Shown here in pieces: positions 1 to 8,241 of a DNA stretch of 64,000 bases. The position numbers and the translations under genes were made by a program. Position 1 is the stretch's first letter. Every line of letters begins with the position of its first letter. The notes under the pieces are model-generated. The model was not told the DNA's origin and searched no databases. It saw nothing but the letters and a program-made list of their open reading frames with translations. The DNA is from Actinomycetota bacterium (lineage in GTDB: Bacteria > Actinomycetota > Geothermincolia > Geothermincolales > RBG-13-55-18): assembly GCA_014360685.1 (NCBI GenBank), contig JACIXB010000021.1:186001-250000 (forward strand). The letters run 5' to 3'.

Positions 1-94
1 AGGCGATGGTTGTCTGAACCAGGCCGCCGCACCCGTTCCGACCTTTTCCCTTGCTCCCGTCCCGGGAAGGCTTCTTGCGACGGGAGGGCTCCCC

Positions 95-634
95 TCAATG
101 GTACCTGCGAACCGTGAAACGGTAGATGTGGATAGGTTCGTGGGCCCCTATCCCCGCCTTGCGCCTGGCGATTTCCAGTTGTTGATCCACGGTGTCCACG
201 CCTTCCAGGTCCGGAAGGAGGAGGCCCAACCGCCCCCCGCTCTGGACTATGACCCCGTAGCGGCGGGGGTCGAGCTGGGAGACGTCCTCCACGGGCTCCG
301 GGTCGCTCAGGACGTCGACGCTTATCTCCAGGTCGTGCAGTTCATCGGGACCCACGGGGTTAAAGCGGGGGTCGCGGGTGGCGGCGCTGATGGCGTTGGA
401 GACGATCTCCTCCGCCAGGGTCTCCCGGGTGGGCTGGAAGGTACCGATGCAACCACGGAGCTCGCCGTGTTTCTTGAGGCTCACGAAGGCACCGGCACGT
501 TGGCGCAGTTCCTCGGGCAGGTTTTCCCGGGGTCCGGGATCCAGTATTTTCCTTTCCCGGACCCACTTCTCTATGGCCTCTCTGGCCAGGGAGACGTGAG
601 GGCTGCCCGAGTTCGAGGTCTCCTTTCCGGTCAT
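95..634 (-). CDS. AmmeMemoRadiSam system protein A (AMMECR1 domain)
   Basis: A 179-residue protein with the AMMECR1 fold: a [12 protein letters not shown] stretch, then a [12 protein letters not shown] segment and an EISVDVLS strand, which are the hallmark blocks of the family. Molecular function is unknown; in many prokaryotes it travels with a Memo-like protein and a radical SAM enzyme. The ATG at 634 overlaps the stop of the upstream Memo-like gene (ATGA) and has a GGAGGT SD, so it is preferred over the ORF's extension to 775. The radical SAM partner is not seen here and could lie left of position 1, directly downstream. Family call is firm; role is not. Confidence 0.9.
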   Translation of the reverse strand: MTGKETSNSGSPHVSLAREAIEKWVRERKILDPGPRENLPEELRQRAGAFVSLKKHGELRGCIGTFQPTRETLAEEIVSNAISAATRDPRFNPVGPDELHDLEISVDVLSDPEPVEDVSQLDPRRYGVIVQSGGRLGLLLPDLEGVDTVDQQLEIARRKAGIGAHEPIHIYRFTVRRYH

Positions 635-1479
635 TCCGCCACCTCCCGCGAGGAGAGAAGGTGCAGAGACACCAGGTACCCGACCCCGAAGGGTCCCTCG
701 TAGGAGAGGACCTGGTTGCGTAATTCCCCGTCCTTCAGCGCGCCCCACAGGGCGTGGATGGACCGCAGTCCGCATTCGCCGGCCGCCTCCACCAGGTCTT
801 CCTCCAGAAGGTACAGGGAATCGAAATCGCCACTGGCGGCGATGTCCACGATGCGCCGGTCGAACTCCGCCCCCAGGGGGTGATACCCGGCCGGCGCTCC
901 CCTGACCAGCCGGTGTGACAGGTCACCGCTGGCCACGAAGAAGGCTTTCCTCCCCATTCTCCGGCAGGCCCTGCGGACGACCGCGCCCAGGCGGAAATGG
1001 CTTCGGTAGTCCAGGCCGGAGATGGACAGGGAGACGATGGGCGTTTCCAGGTACTGGTCGAGGTAATACAGGGGAACCAGCAGCCCGTGATCCAGGTCCT
1101 CTCCTCTGTCCAGCCAGCCTCCCCTTGAATGCTCCACGGCCACCAGGGGAAGCCCTTCCGCCTCGGCCTCCTCGACCAGGACACCGGCCAGCTCGACGTC
1201 GTTATCCTTGGCTATGCGCACCTGAGGGCACCCGAAGGAGGCGAAGCTCCCCTCCAGCCTTTCCCCCGACTTGACGGTAAAGGCGTCGCGGAAGATGGGA
1301 GTATGGGGGGAGATCATCACCAGGACCTCCGGGGATAGGTCCCTGATGGTGGCCCCCAGCCTCTCCATGGCCTCCCGAGTGGAACGCACCCTCTCCAGTT
1401 CCCGGCCCCCGATGTCGGGTACCAGCAACGGAGGATGGGGAACTATGCATCCGCCCATGATTCCCGCCTCGGCGCTCAC
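631..1479 (-). CDS. AmmeMemoRadiSam system protein B (Memo-like)
   Basis: A 282-residue Memo-family protein (related to extradiol dioxygenases, class III). Visible family blocks are the N-terminal [18 protein letters not shown], the [10 protein letters not shown] segment and the [11 protein letters not shown] motif; the histidines in these blocks correspond to the metal-binding positions of the fold. The GTG start at 1479 is chosen because GGAGGTGA sits 7 nt upstream; the internal ATG at 1458 lacks an SD. It overlaps the AMMECR1 gene by 4 nt, so the two are translationally coupled. The biochemical activity is unknown. Confidence 0.9.
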   Translation of the reverse strand: MSAEAGIMGGCIVPHPPLLVPDIGGRELERVRSTREAMERLGATIRDLSPEVLVMISPHTPIFRDAFTVKSGERLEGSFASFGCPQVRIAKDNDVELAGVLVEEAEAEGLPLVAVEHSRGGWLDRGEDLDHGLLVPLYYLDQYLETPIVSLSISGLDYRSHFRLGAVVRRACRRMGRKAFFVASGDLSHRLVRGAPAGYHPLGAEFDRRIVDIAASGDFDSLYLLEEDLVEAAGECGLRSIHALWGALKDGELRNQVLSYEGPFGVGYLVSLHLLSSREVAE

Positions 1480-1738
1480 TCCATCACCTCCAAGCGATGG
1501 TCTCGGAACACGGACCGAACAGTGCCTCCGTGCAATCCGGCTACCGGCCCGGTCTCCTCGAGCGGCCCTTGGCGGGCCGGACAGCCAGATATAAGGATAC
1601 CCAGCCCTGGCGTGGTCAAAACGGACCACCCCCCGGCCTTCCTCCGCCTACGCGGTTTTCCCCTCTGGTGGGAAACGGGCTCACGGCTCCCTTTCGACCC
1701 TTAAGGCTCCACGCTCAAGGTCGCCGCCTCGGCGGCGG

Positions 1739-3070
1739 TCAGCACACCCTTATCAATTCTCCGTGCATGCTCCAGCTTCCCGAGGAGGTGATGGCGACCA
1801 TGGCCAACATTCCCGTCAAGTCCTCGGATCCTTTCGGGAAGTGCACCAGCTGGTTCCCGCGGGTGCGTGCCTTCCACGTCTTCTCGTCCTTGCGGCTTCG
1901 GCCTTCCACCATGACCGTCTCCACCCTGCCCACCCTTCGCCTCAGGCTCTCCGCCGTCAGCCTGCGGGTTAACTCGGCCAGCCTCTCCAGCCTCTCGAGC
2001 TTCACTTCCCTGGGCACGTCGTCACCCAGGCGCGAGGCCGCGGTTCCCGGGCGCGGGTTGTAGATGAAGGTGAATGCGGCGTCGAACCGGCACCGTTCCA
2101 CCAGTTCCAGGGTGCGCCGGAAATCCTCCTCCGTCTCGCCCGGGAAACCCACCATGAGGTCGGTGGTCAGGACCACGCCGTCCACAAGCCTCCGCAGTTC
2201 CTCCACCTTGCGGAGGTAATCCTCCGCGAGGTAGCCGCGGTTCATGGCCTGCAACACGCGGTCCGAACCTGCCTGTACGGGCAGGTGGACGTGTTCGCAG
2301 ACGTTTTCCGTCTCCGCGATGGCCTCCATTATCCGGCGGTCGAAATCGCGGGGATGGGAGGTGGTGAAACGAATCCATACCTCGGGGAATTCTCTTCCCA
2401 GGAGGCGCAGCAGATCGGCGAATCGGCTCCGCCCCTCCTCGCGGAGCCGGTAGGAGTTGACGTTCTGCCCCAGGAGGTTGATCTCGCGTGCTCCCTCCGC
2501 GACCAACCTTCCCACCTCCTCGAGTATCTCCCCCAAGGGCCTGCTGACCTCTCTCCCGCGGACGTAGGGGACCACGCAATAGGAACAGAAGTTGTCGCAT
2601 CCGTGGGTGATGGTCACCCAGGCCCTGAAGTTCTCCCTCCTCCTGGCCGGGAGGTCGGCCAGGCGGAGGCCGTCCATCTCCAGGGCGCAGATGCGCCTCG
2701 CGGCGGCTTCCTCCAGGAGCTCGGCGATGCGCGGGAACTGGTGAGTCCCGAAAACCAGGTCCACGTGCGGCGCCCTTTCCATCAACCGCCGTCCTTCCTT
2801 TTGGGCCAGGCAGCCGCCCACGGCGACGAGAATGCCCCTTTCCTCCTTCCACGGCCGCAGGGAGGCAAGGCGCCCGTAGAGCCTTTCCTCGGCGCTCTCC
2901 CTCACGCAGCAGGTGAGGAGGATGACCGCCTCCGCCTCCTCCGGTTGGACCTCTCTCCAACCCGCCTCCAGGAGGATACCGGCGATACGTTCGGCATCGT
3001 GGACGTTCATCTGGCATCCGAAGGTCAACAGGGCGAAGCTCTTACCGTCCATGTTTTCATTGTAAACCAT
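1739..3070 (-). CDS. miaB: tRNA-2-methylthio-N6-dimethylallyladenosine synthase MiaB
   Basis: Radical SAM methylthiotransferase that adds a methylthio group to i6A37 of tRNAs reading UNN codons. The 443-residue protein has the UPF0004 N-terminal domain with cluster cysteines C19, C54 and C87, the radical SAM motif C158-x3-C162-x2-C165, and a C-terminal TRAM domain from about residue 375. Length is normal. The ATG at 3070 has no clear SD; an in-frame ATG at 3052 is equally possible. It lies near spoVS, rny and recA, as in Bacillus. miaA is not in this window. MiaB is favoured over the paralogue MtaB because of the length and the SYCVVPYVRG block. Confidence 0.95.
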   Translation of the reverse strand: MVYNENMDGKSFALLTFGCQMNVHDAERIAGILLEAGWREVQPEEAEAVILLTCCVRESAEERLYGRLASLRPWKEERGILVAVGGCLAQKEGRRLMERAPHVDLVFGTHQFPRIAELLEEAAARRICALEMDGLRLADLPARRRENFRAWVTITHGCDNFCSYCVVPYVRGREVSRPLGEILEEVGRLVAEGAREINLLGQNVNSYRLREEGRSRFADLLRLLGREFPEVWIRFTTSHPRDFDRRIMEAIAETENVCEHVHLPVQAGSDRVLQAMNRGYLAEDYLRKVEELRRLVDGVVLTTDLMVGFPGETEEDFRRTLELVERCRFDAAFTFIYNPRPGTAASRLGDDVPREVKLERLERLAELTRRLTAESLRRRVGRVETVMVEGRSRKDEKTWKARTRGNQLVHFPKGSEDLTGMLAMVAITSSGSWSMHGELIRVC

Positions 3071-3609
3071 GGTTTAGAGTAATATTAGGGACATGAGCGG
3101 CCGCCGGGGCCGCCCTTCTGCGGGGGAACGGGCCCTTGAACTATTGCCGCTTCCCCGTCGGAATCCACGGGTGGCCGGACCCCGGCAAACCTTGCCGGAA
3201 AGGCGATTTCCCCTTGCATTCCGGTTGGATGGGAAGCAGCGGGATCCAGGAGGGATAAACGCCCATGCCCGGTTGTTATATAGCCGTGTAAATGCCGCGG
3301 TGGGCGTGATTTAGAGAGCGCGGTCCGGTCCGGGTATTCGTTCGAGGCATTCGAGGCAGGTGGTATTATCGGCGCCGTCGCCGATGATTCTCGGTTCCGG
3401 GGTGAAAAGGCCTCGAGGTTGAAAGATCGCCGAGGAGAGCGTAGGGATCAGGGAGGAAACATGGCCGGCAGGCGATCCAGGCTCAGGCGCTCGTCGCGCG
3501 TCCGGGAAAACGGCGCCGCCCCTTCGTGGGTTGTTCAAACCGCCTGGCCACCCCGGGGGATGTTTCCGTATTTCCAACGTTTTTGAGCCCATAACGCGCC
3601 GGTGGAGAG
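3071..3609. other. intergenic region, no gene recognised
   Basis: 539 bp between the divergent miaB and DUF123 genes. Short reading frames exist on both strands but none has a recognisable domain or a good SD. Some AT-rich sequence lies next to miaB (about 3070-3090) and at about 3270-3310, where promoters would be expected; no convincing pair of -35 and -10 boxes was found. Confidence 0.5.
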
Positions 3610-4179
3610 ATGAACGTCTACGTGGCCTCCGTGCACTCCCCTTCGGGGAATAACGACCGGCTCGAGCCTTGCGCCGGACCGTCTCGATCGGGGATGGCGA
3701 AACACGCGCCCCTCCGACTCGGGGAATTCCCCGCGTTGACCTTCGGGAAAGGAGGCGGGATACCGCCCGCGGGCCTTTACGTGCTCATCCTTCGAGTTCC
3801 TTCGGCCGGGGAGTTAAGGATTGGTGCCTGGGGGACGATCCAGGCGCGCCCCGGTTATTACGCCTACGTGGGAAGATCGAAAAGGAACCTGCCCGCAAGG
3901 CTGAGGCGGCACCTTGCAAGGGAGGGAAAAAGGCGATGGTGGCATATCGACCACTTCCTCGGCGCCTCCGAACCGGTGGAAGTATGGATCCTCACGGGAT
4001 CGTGGGATGAATGCGCCCTGGCGGACAGGTTGGAAGCCCTCGGGGGGTCCCGCGACGGTCTTCAAGGTTTCGGTTCCAGCGATTGCCGTTGCCGCGGCCA
4101 TCTCCTCCGCTTCGGCCGTCGTCGCCCGACCCCGTCGCTCCTGGTGGAAGATATTCCCAGGCCCCGTCGGGGACCGTGA
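3610..4179 (+). CDS. DUF123 (GIY-YIG-like, endonuclease III-associated) domain protein
   Basis: The C-terminal 145 residues match the DUF123 family: GLYVLIL near the start, RPGYYAYVGRS, LRRHLAREGKRRWWHIDHFL and the closing FGSSDCRCRGHLL. In other organisms this domain stands alone or is fused to endonuclease III and is suspected to be nuclease-like, but its activity is unproven. The ATG at 3610 has a GGTGGAG just upstream; an internal ATG at 3694 would give a protein closer to the bare domain, so the start is uncertain. It is one of the few plus-strand genes and converges on the isomerase-like gene. Confidence 0.8.
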   Translation: MNVYVASVHSPSGNNDRLEPCAGPSRSGMAKHAPLRLGEFPALTFGKGGGIPPAGLYVLILRVPSAGELRIGAWGTIQARPGYYAYVGRSKRNLPARLRRHLAREGKRRWWHIDHFLGASEPVEVWILTGSWDECALADRLEALGGSRDGLQGFGSSDCRCRGHLLRFGRRRPTPSLLVEDIPRPRRGP

Positions 4180-4189
4180 AACCGCACCG

Positions 4190-4211
4190 CCTGCCGCAGG
4201 GGCACGGCAGG
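4190..4211. terminator. hairpin between convergent genes
   Basis: CCTGCCG at 4190-4196 is exactly complementary to CGGCAGG at 4205-4211 with an 8-nt loop. It sits between the convergent stops at 4179 and 4215, the expected place for a bidirectional terminator. No U-tract follows on either strand, so intrinsic termination is not certain. Confidence 0.35.
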
Positions 4212-4214
4212 ACC

Positions 4215-5021
4215 TCATACGGACTGCAGGCAGAATTCCAGGCTCCGGCGCAGGTTGGAGAGCACCCGCTTTTCACCGAGCCTCGCCTCCAAGGGTCCGG
4301 GGCCGAGTTCCAGGGAGACCTTGCCGCGGTAGCCGTCCGTCGACAACTGCCTCAGGAAGCGGTCCAGCGGAAGCCGGCCCTCGAAGGGCAGGGCGTGATC
4401 GTCGAAACCCTTCAGGTAATTATTGGAAAGGTGAACGTGCCTGACCCGGTCTCCCAGGGTGTCCCATGCCTCGAAGATGTCCACGCCGGCAACGGCGAAA
4501 TGGCTGGTGTCGAACACCAGGTGCGGGAAACCGGCCAAGGCGGGGAGGGAGTTGTAGAGGCTGAAGTTGAGGGGTCTTCGTAACTTGAGCAGCATGGCGT
4601 TTTCCAGCGCCAGGCAAACATCCCGGTAATCGTCCATGGATTCCATGTCGCGGCGTACCCAACGCGCATATTGCCATTGCCAGAAATAGGGAAGGTGGGC
4701 CACAACGACCCCGGCCCCCAGACGCCTGGCCATCTCTATTGACCGCAGGAGCTTGCCCCGGTAGTCGCCCCAGACCTTTCGCGCCGCCATCAGGAAGGGA
4801 GCGTGTACGCAATCCACCCGCAGCCCGTATCCTTCCGCCAGGCGCCCTACTTCCTCCGGGGATTGGGTCTCGGGTCGCTTGGTGACCATGAGCTCCACTC
4901 CGGAGAAGCCTGCGAGGCGCGCCAGGTTGAATATTCGTTCCAGCTCCCACTGGAAAAGGGAGGCCGTGGAAAAAATGAAATCTATGGTCGACACCCCTTC
5001 CGCGCGTTCCGTCGAATTCAT
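4215..5021 (-). CDS. sugar phosphate isomerase/epimerase-like TIM-barrel protein
   Basis: A 268-residue member of the xylose isomerase-like / AP endonuclease 2 superfamily. Barrel strands with metal-ligand candidates are visible: FSGVELMV, VDCVHAPFL, VVVAHLP, HLVFDTSHF, VRHVHLSNN and VSLELGPG near the C-terminus. Substrate cannot be told from sequence; this superfamily includes hydroxypyruvate isomerase, myo-inosose dehydratase and endonuclease IV. The ATG at 5021 overlaps the stop of the upstream membrane-protein gene (ATGA), which fixes the start. Confidence 0.8.
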   Translation of the reverse strand: MNSTERAEGVSTIDFIFSTASLFQWELERIFNLARLAGFSGVELMVTKRPETQSPEEVGRLAEGYGLRVDCVHAPFLMAARKVWGDYRGKLLRSIEMARRLGAGVVVAHLPYFWQWQYARWVRRDMESMDDYRDVCLALENAMLLKLRRPLNFSLYNSLPALAGFPHLVFDTSHFAVAGVDIFEAWDTLGDRVRHVHLSNNYLKGFDDHALPFEGRLPLDRFLRQLSTDGYRGKVSLELGPGPLEARLGEKRVLSNLRRSLEFCLQSV

Positions 5022-5386
5022 CGTCCGTAGAGGATGCGGCGCAGGAGGCTGCTGCCGGCGGCCGCGGCGGCCAGGGAGCCACCCCACTTGGCCCAAGGGG
5101 AACGGAGGGCCTTATCCAGGGCTGCAAAGCTCGATTCCAGGCCCTTCAGCATCTCCAGGACCTCGCCGGTCGCCGCGGTGACGTTCTCCAGCTCCAGGTT
5201 GATCTCCTCGGTCGTTTTGTTCAGGTTAAGGAGCAGCATGTTCAACTGGGGGCGGGCATCCTTCAGGGTACGGTTCAACTGGTCCACGGCCCTGGAGAGC
5301 TTGAGGACAAGGCGGATCAAAAAACAACTGAGGAGGGGGACGGATATCGCGGCCAACAACAGGAACACCATCTTGAGGACGTTCAT
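5018..5386 (-). CDS. small membrane-anchored coiled-coil protein (DUF948-like)
   Basis: 122 residues: a hydrophobic segment at about residues 5-28, then an amphipathic stretch rich in L, N, E and K (residues 30-95) predicted to form a coiled coil, an Ala-rich patch and a basic end (RRILYGR). This layout resembles DUF948 proteins, which are single-pass membrane proteins of unknown role. A GGGAGGG SD lies 9 nt before the ATG. It is translationally coupled to the isomerase-like gene downstream; no functional link is known. Confidence 0.7.
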   Translation of the reverse strand: MNVLKMVFLLLAAISVPLLSCFLIRLVLKLSRAVDQLNRTLKDARPQLNMLLLNLNKTTEEINLELENVTAATGEVLEMLKGLESSFAALDKALRSPWAKWGGSLAAAAAGSSLLRRILYGR

Positions 5387-5523
5387 CTGCCTGAACCCTC
5401 CCGCTGCAATTCAAGCACGGCTGCATCGCCCCGTCCGGTCCGGCGGAGCGGCCGGACATTTCTTCGGCCAACTTATTTTATAGCCCCAGGGTGAGGAGGT
5501 AAACCGAGGCCTTTTCCTTTTTG

Positions 5524-5685
5524 CTTGTTTTGCCAGGATGATAGGGTGGTCTCTCAAGCTTTTTCAACCTAAAGCGCCTACTGAAACGATGCAGCATCTT
5601 TTTCCCTTGTTTTTTCGCCGGATGACGGGTCGGCCGCCCAAACCCTTTCAATCCCCAAAGCGCCCAATGAGACGGCACGGCATCT
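5524..5685. repeat. imperfect tandem duplication, unit of about 82-86 bp
   Basis: Copy 1 (about 5524-5599) and copy 2 (about 5606-5685) share the ordered blocks CTTGTTTT, GGATGA, a TTTCAA core, AAAGCGCC, TGA and GGCATCT/AGCATCT. Spacing between matching blocks drifts from 82 to 86 bp, so small indels have accumulated and a reading frame is not kept. The repeat lies in the 498-bp gap (5387-5884) between spoVS and the coiled-coil protein gene; the rest of that gap holds nothing recognised. It could be a decayed duplication or a tandem structured RNA in the leader of the downstream gene. Confidence 0.6.
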
Positions 5686-5884
5686 GCGCCTGAGGTATAC
5701 GACTTCTTAACGGCCGCCTCTTCTCCGTGCACCGGGATCGGCCGTAGTCTCGAGCCGGGCGCGTGTGGAGACGGTGTCTTCCGCTGCCCACGGTTCCGAG
5801 CGGAAAGAAAGTCAGATCCCCTCTCCAAACTTCCTCGCCGGCAACGTCGTTCGCTACCGGCGTGGAAAAGCCCGGGGTTGGGGA

Positions 5885-6145
5885 TCAGCGTGATTCCACG
5901 GAGAGCCTGATAGCCGTCCTCTCCTCGCCGTCGATGATGATGTCGGTGAAAGCGGGGATGCATACCAGGTCGATGCCGCTGGGGGCCACGAAACCCCTGG
6001 CGATGGCGATGGCCTTTATGGCTTGGTTCAGGGCTCCGGCGCCTATCACCTGGATTTCGGCGCTGCCCGACTCGCGAAGCACTCCTGCCAAAGCGCCGGC
6101 CACCGAATTGGGGTTGGACTTCGAGGAAACCTTGAGCACTTCCAT
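5885..6145 (-). CDS. spoVS: stage V sporulation protein S (SpoVS)
   Basis: An 86-residue Alba-fold-like protein with near-canonical SpoVS sequence: MEVLKVSSKSNPNSVAGALA at the start, VIGAGALNQAIKAIAIARGFVA in the middle, then CIPAFTDI and a DGEERTAIRL end. In Bacillus it is needed for coat assembly and cortex formation; it also occurs in many non-sporulating lineages, where it is thought to bind nucleic acid. The ATG at 6145 has GGAGGAG upstream and gives the family's standard length. As in Bacillus, it is near rny; the phosphodiesterase gene ymdB that usually intervenes is absent. Confidence 0.95.
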   Translation of the reverse strand: MEVLKVSSKSNPNSVAGALAGVLRESGSAEIQVIGAGALNQAIKAIAIARGFVAPSGIDLVCIPAFTDIIIDGEERTAIRLSVESR

Positions 6146-6504
6146 CTCCTTACTCCTCCCATTGCTCCTTCTGTGCGGCGAAGCCGACATCCCGGGTATC
6201 AAATCATATTATAATGCCTTGAATCTTACCCTTAAACCAATAAAACAAACAACGGAAGGGATGGTGACACCCAGCGGGAGGTGTGCGACACTCAGCGGGT
6301 TTTTGAACTCTTCAGCATCCAGTTTCCCCTCGCCCCTTATCCCCTTCCACACGCGGATGTACTTCGCGGGCGAGACCCCATGCCAACCGCCGCATCTCCC
6401 CTTATCCTCGTTTTCCTCCTGCATTTGCGCTGCGGATAGGCTTTCCGTCCTACAGTCCGTATCGGTCCGGTACTTTCACCGATCCGGCTATTCCCCGAAG
6501 CCTC
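6146..6504. other. intergenic region upstream of spoVS
   Basis: 359 bp between the ATPase gene and spoVS with lower GC than its surroundings at 6200-6260. It holds the promoter candidate listed separately; no gene was recognised. Confidence 0.5.
6208..6236 (-). promoter_or_regulatory. candidate promoter of spoVS
   Basis: On the minus strand a perfect TATAAT (6208-6213) follows TTTAAG (6231-6236; 3 of 6 matches to TTGACA) with a 17-nt spacer. It lies about 60 nt upstream of the spoVS start. Confidence 0.45.
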
Positions 6505-7611
6505 TTAATCCTCCTTCTCGTGAAGGCGGAGGGAGATTATCAACCTGTCCTTACGCCTTTTGATGACCGGGTGTTCCGCCGTAAGCCAGCACCTCTCGCC
6601 TATTTCCTGGAATACCTCGCTGAGGCGGGAGGAGAGAAATTTCAGGTCCTGCGGGGTCAATCGGCGAGCCAGTTGGTCACCCCATTGCGCACGTATGGGG
6701 CGGTGCAGATCCGAGCGGCGCAAGCCGGGGTCCTCGGCGCCGCCGCGCAGGAGTTCGTTGATGCTCATCAGGGGTGGGATCTCGCATTCGAGGACCCGGA
6801 AGGCGCTTCGCTCCGAGACCGCCAACCCCAGTCGTTCCCAGGCGAAATTCCTCAAGGCCTTGCCTTCCTTTATCCCCCCCAGCTCGAACCACAGCGGGCG
6901 CCGCTCCAGCTTACCGCCCCCGGCCCATGACTTTCGGAGGTCCGAGGAAAGATGATACAGGGTGGAAAGTATCTCCGCGTTGGACCCCAGGTACAATTCC
7001 ACCTCGTCGTCCTGGAGCGCGAACTCCGTGAGTACGCGCGGCACGTTATGCGGTCCACCGGCCACCACCAGGACGCCTTCCTCGTTGGCCTCCAACCGCG
7101 GAAACGTGGACTGGTCCTTTCGCTCCGGAAGATTACGGGTGTCGATCCGCGCCCTGATGGCCGTCCCCCTGCCCACCTCCGAACCGACCAGGTGCACCTC
7201 TCCTACTACCTGCTTGATGGAATAGAGGGCCATGCCCCGGCCGTGTATGCCCAAGTGATCGGTCACCACCTCCCTGACCTTGGAGGTCACCCGGGCCTCG
7301 AATATCTTGTGGTGAAGCTCGGGGGGGATTCCCCCGCCGTCATCCAGGACGCAGATGTTTCTCCAGCGGCCTTTCTCCTTCTGAAAGGACACCAAGATGT
7401 GCTTGGAGCCCGCGTCCCTTGCGTTGCGCACCAGTTCCTTGACCACGTCCTCCACGCTGCGGATATCCTGAAGCGCCTGCCGCCTTTCCGCCTCGGTGAC
7501 CCGGAGGCGTACGTAACCGTGCCCCAGGTCCTCCTCCACGGTAAAGGTAACCGGGTCGGCAAGATCCCTGACGAAACCGAGGAGGTCGTTGCGGTCATCC
7601 GCCTGCCCCAT
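6505..7611 (-). CDS. GHKL-type ATP-binding protein (HATPase domain), function unknown
   Basis: A 368-residue protein whose first 160 residues form a GHKL ATPase core: N box VKELVRNARDAG (N63), G1 box VLDDGGGIP (D90-G94), and a glycine-rich lid HLGIHGRGMALYSI (119-132). This matches the MutL/Hsp90/histidine-kinase ATPase superfamily, but no dimerisation histidine, receiver or membrane segment is seen, so it is not a classical kinase. Residues 170-368 (alpha/beta, IKRRKDRLIISLR end) match no family I recognise. SD GAGGTGAGG precedes the ATG. It sits between rny and spoVS; similar ATP-binding proteins near spoVS are plausible but not proven here. Confidence 0.8.
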   Translation of the reverse strand: MGQADDRNDLLGFVRDLADPVTFTVEEDLGHGYVRLRVTEAERRQALQDIRSVEDVVKELVRNARDAGSKHILVSFQKEKGRWRNICVLDDGGGIPPELHHKIFEARVTSKVREVVTDHLGIHGRGMALYSIKQVVGEVHLVGSEVGRGTAIRARIDTRNLPERKDQSTFPRLEANEEGVLVVAGGPHNVPRVLTEFALQDDEVELYLGSNAEILSTLYHLSSDLRKSWAGGGKLERRPLWFELGGIKEGKALRNFAWERLGLAVSERSAFRVLECEIPPLMSINELLRGGAEDPGLRRSDLHRPIRAQWGDQLARRLTPQDLKFLSSRLSEVFQEIGERCWLTAEHPVIKRRKDRLIISLRLHEKED

Positions 7612-8241
7612 GGCCTCACCTCGTCCTTCGTCCCCGCGGCTTCCACAAGCTGTGAGTCCGGTTCGGGCGGTCTCAGGTCCCGTGCCCCGGGTTCCCCACC
7701 GCCGCCTTGACGTGGTATATGGGCCGCCGCTTGGTACATTCCTTCATCTCGGCAACCAAGGTGGGCGACTGAACACCGGCCCCGTAAAAAAGGGCCCTGC
7801 CCATCGTCGACAGAACCCGAAAACCCGCATTTTCTATCCCCGGCTTCGAGGAATCGATCCGTTAAACAAGGCGATTTTCCGATCGACCCATGGTGATCGT
7901 TTTTCAAGGAAACGCCGTTCAACCACGGGACCGAAGATTAAGATATTGACCGGGCCGATCCGGGTCAAGCCCGCTGGTCCGAGAAGGGAGAGACGACCTC
8001 CCTCCTTCTAACCTGCTCGCTTTGCCGGGAGGATTTACGGTCCCTCATCTCCTGTAACCCATAGGGGCTTCCCGGGCCGAGCTCAAAACGAAAAGCGTGT
8101 CTTTCGCGACCAGGGAATGTATGGTTTCGACCCGGGGCTCGCTCCTGGACATCACGGGCAGGGATCGAGTCTCCCGCTGGGTCGGCCAAACGATTATGCC
8201 GCCCGTGTTCCCGTCGTTGGTCAGCCGCGGCGGCCGCCCCC
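7612..8241. other. intergenic region between rny and the ATPase gene, no gene recognised
   Basis: 630 bp without a convincing gene. In Bacillus the ymdB phosphodiesterase gene sits between rny and spoVS; no readable remnant of it was found here. Short minus-strand frames in 7965-8240 lack an SD or known motif. Confidence 0.5.

Noticed and set aside
1-94. Terminator for the AmmeMemoRadiSam genes
   Set aside because: CTCCCGTC/GACGGGAG can pair but there is no T-run, and the radical SAM gene may follow beyond the edge.
5524-5685. Reading the tandem repeat as a repeated protein segment (GLK..RP..HP.K)
   Set aside because: Part of the repeat aligns in frame, but indels shift the frame between the conserved blocks, and there is no SD or start.
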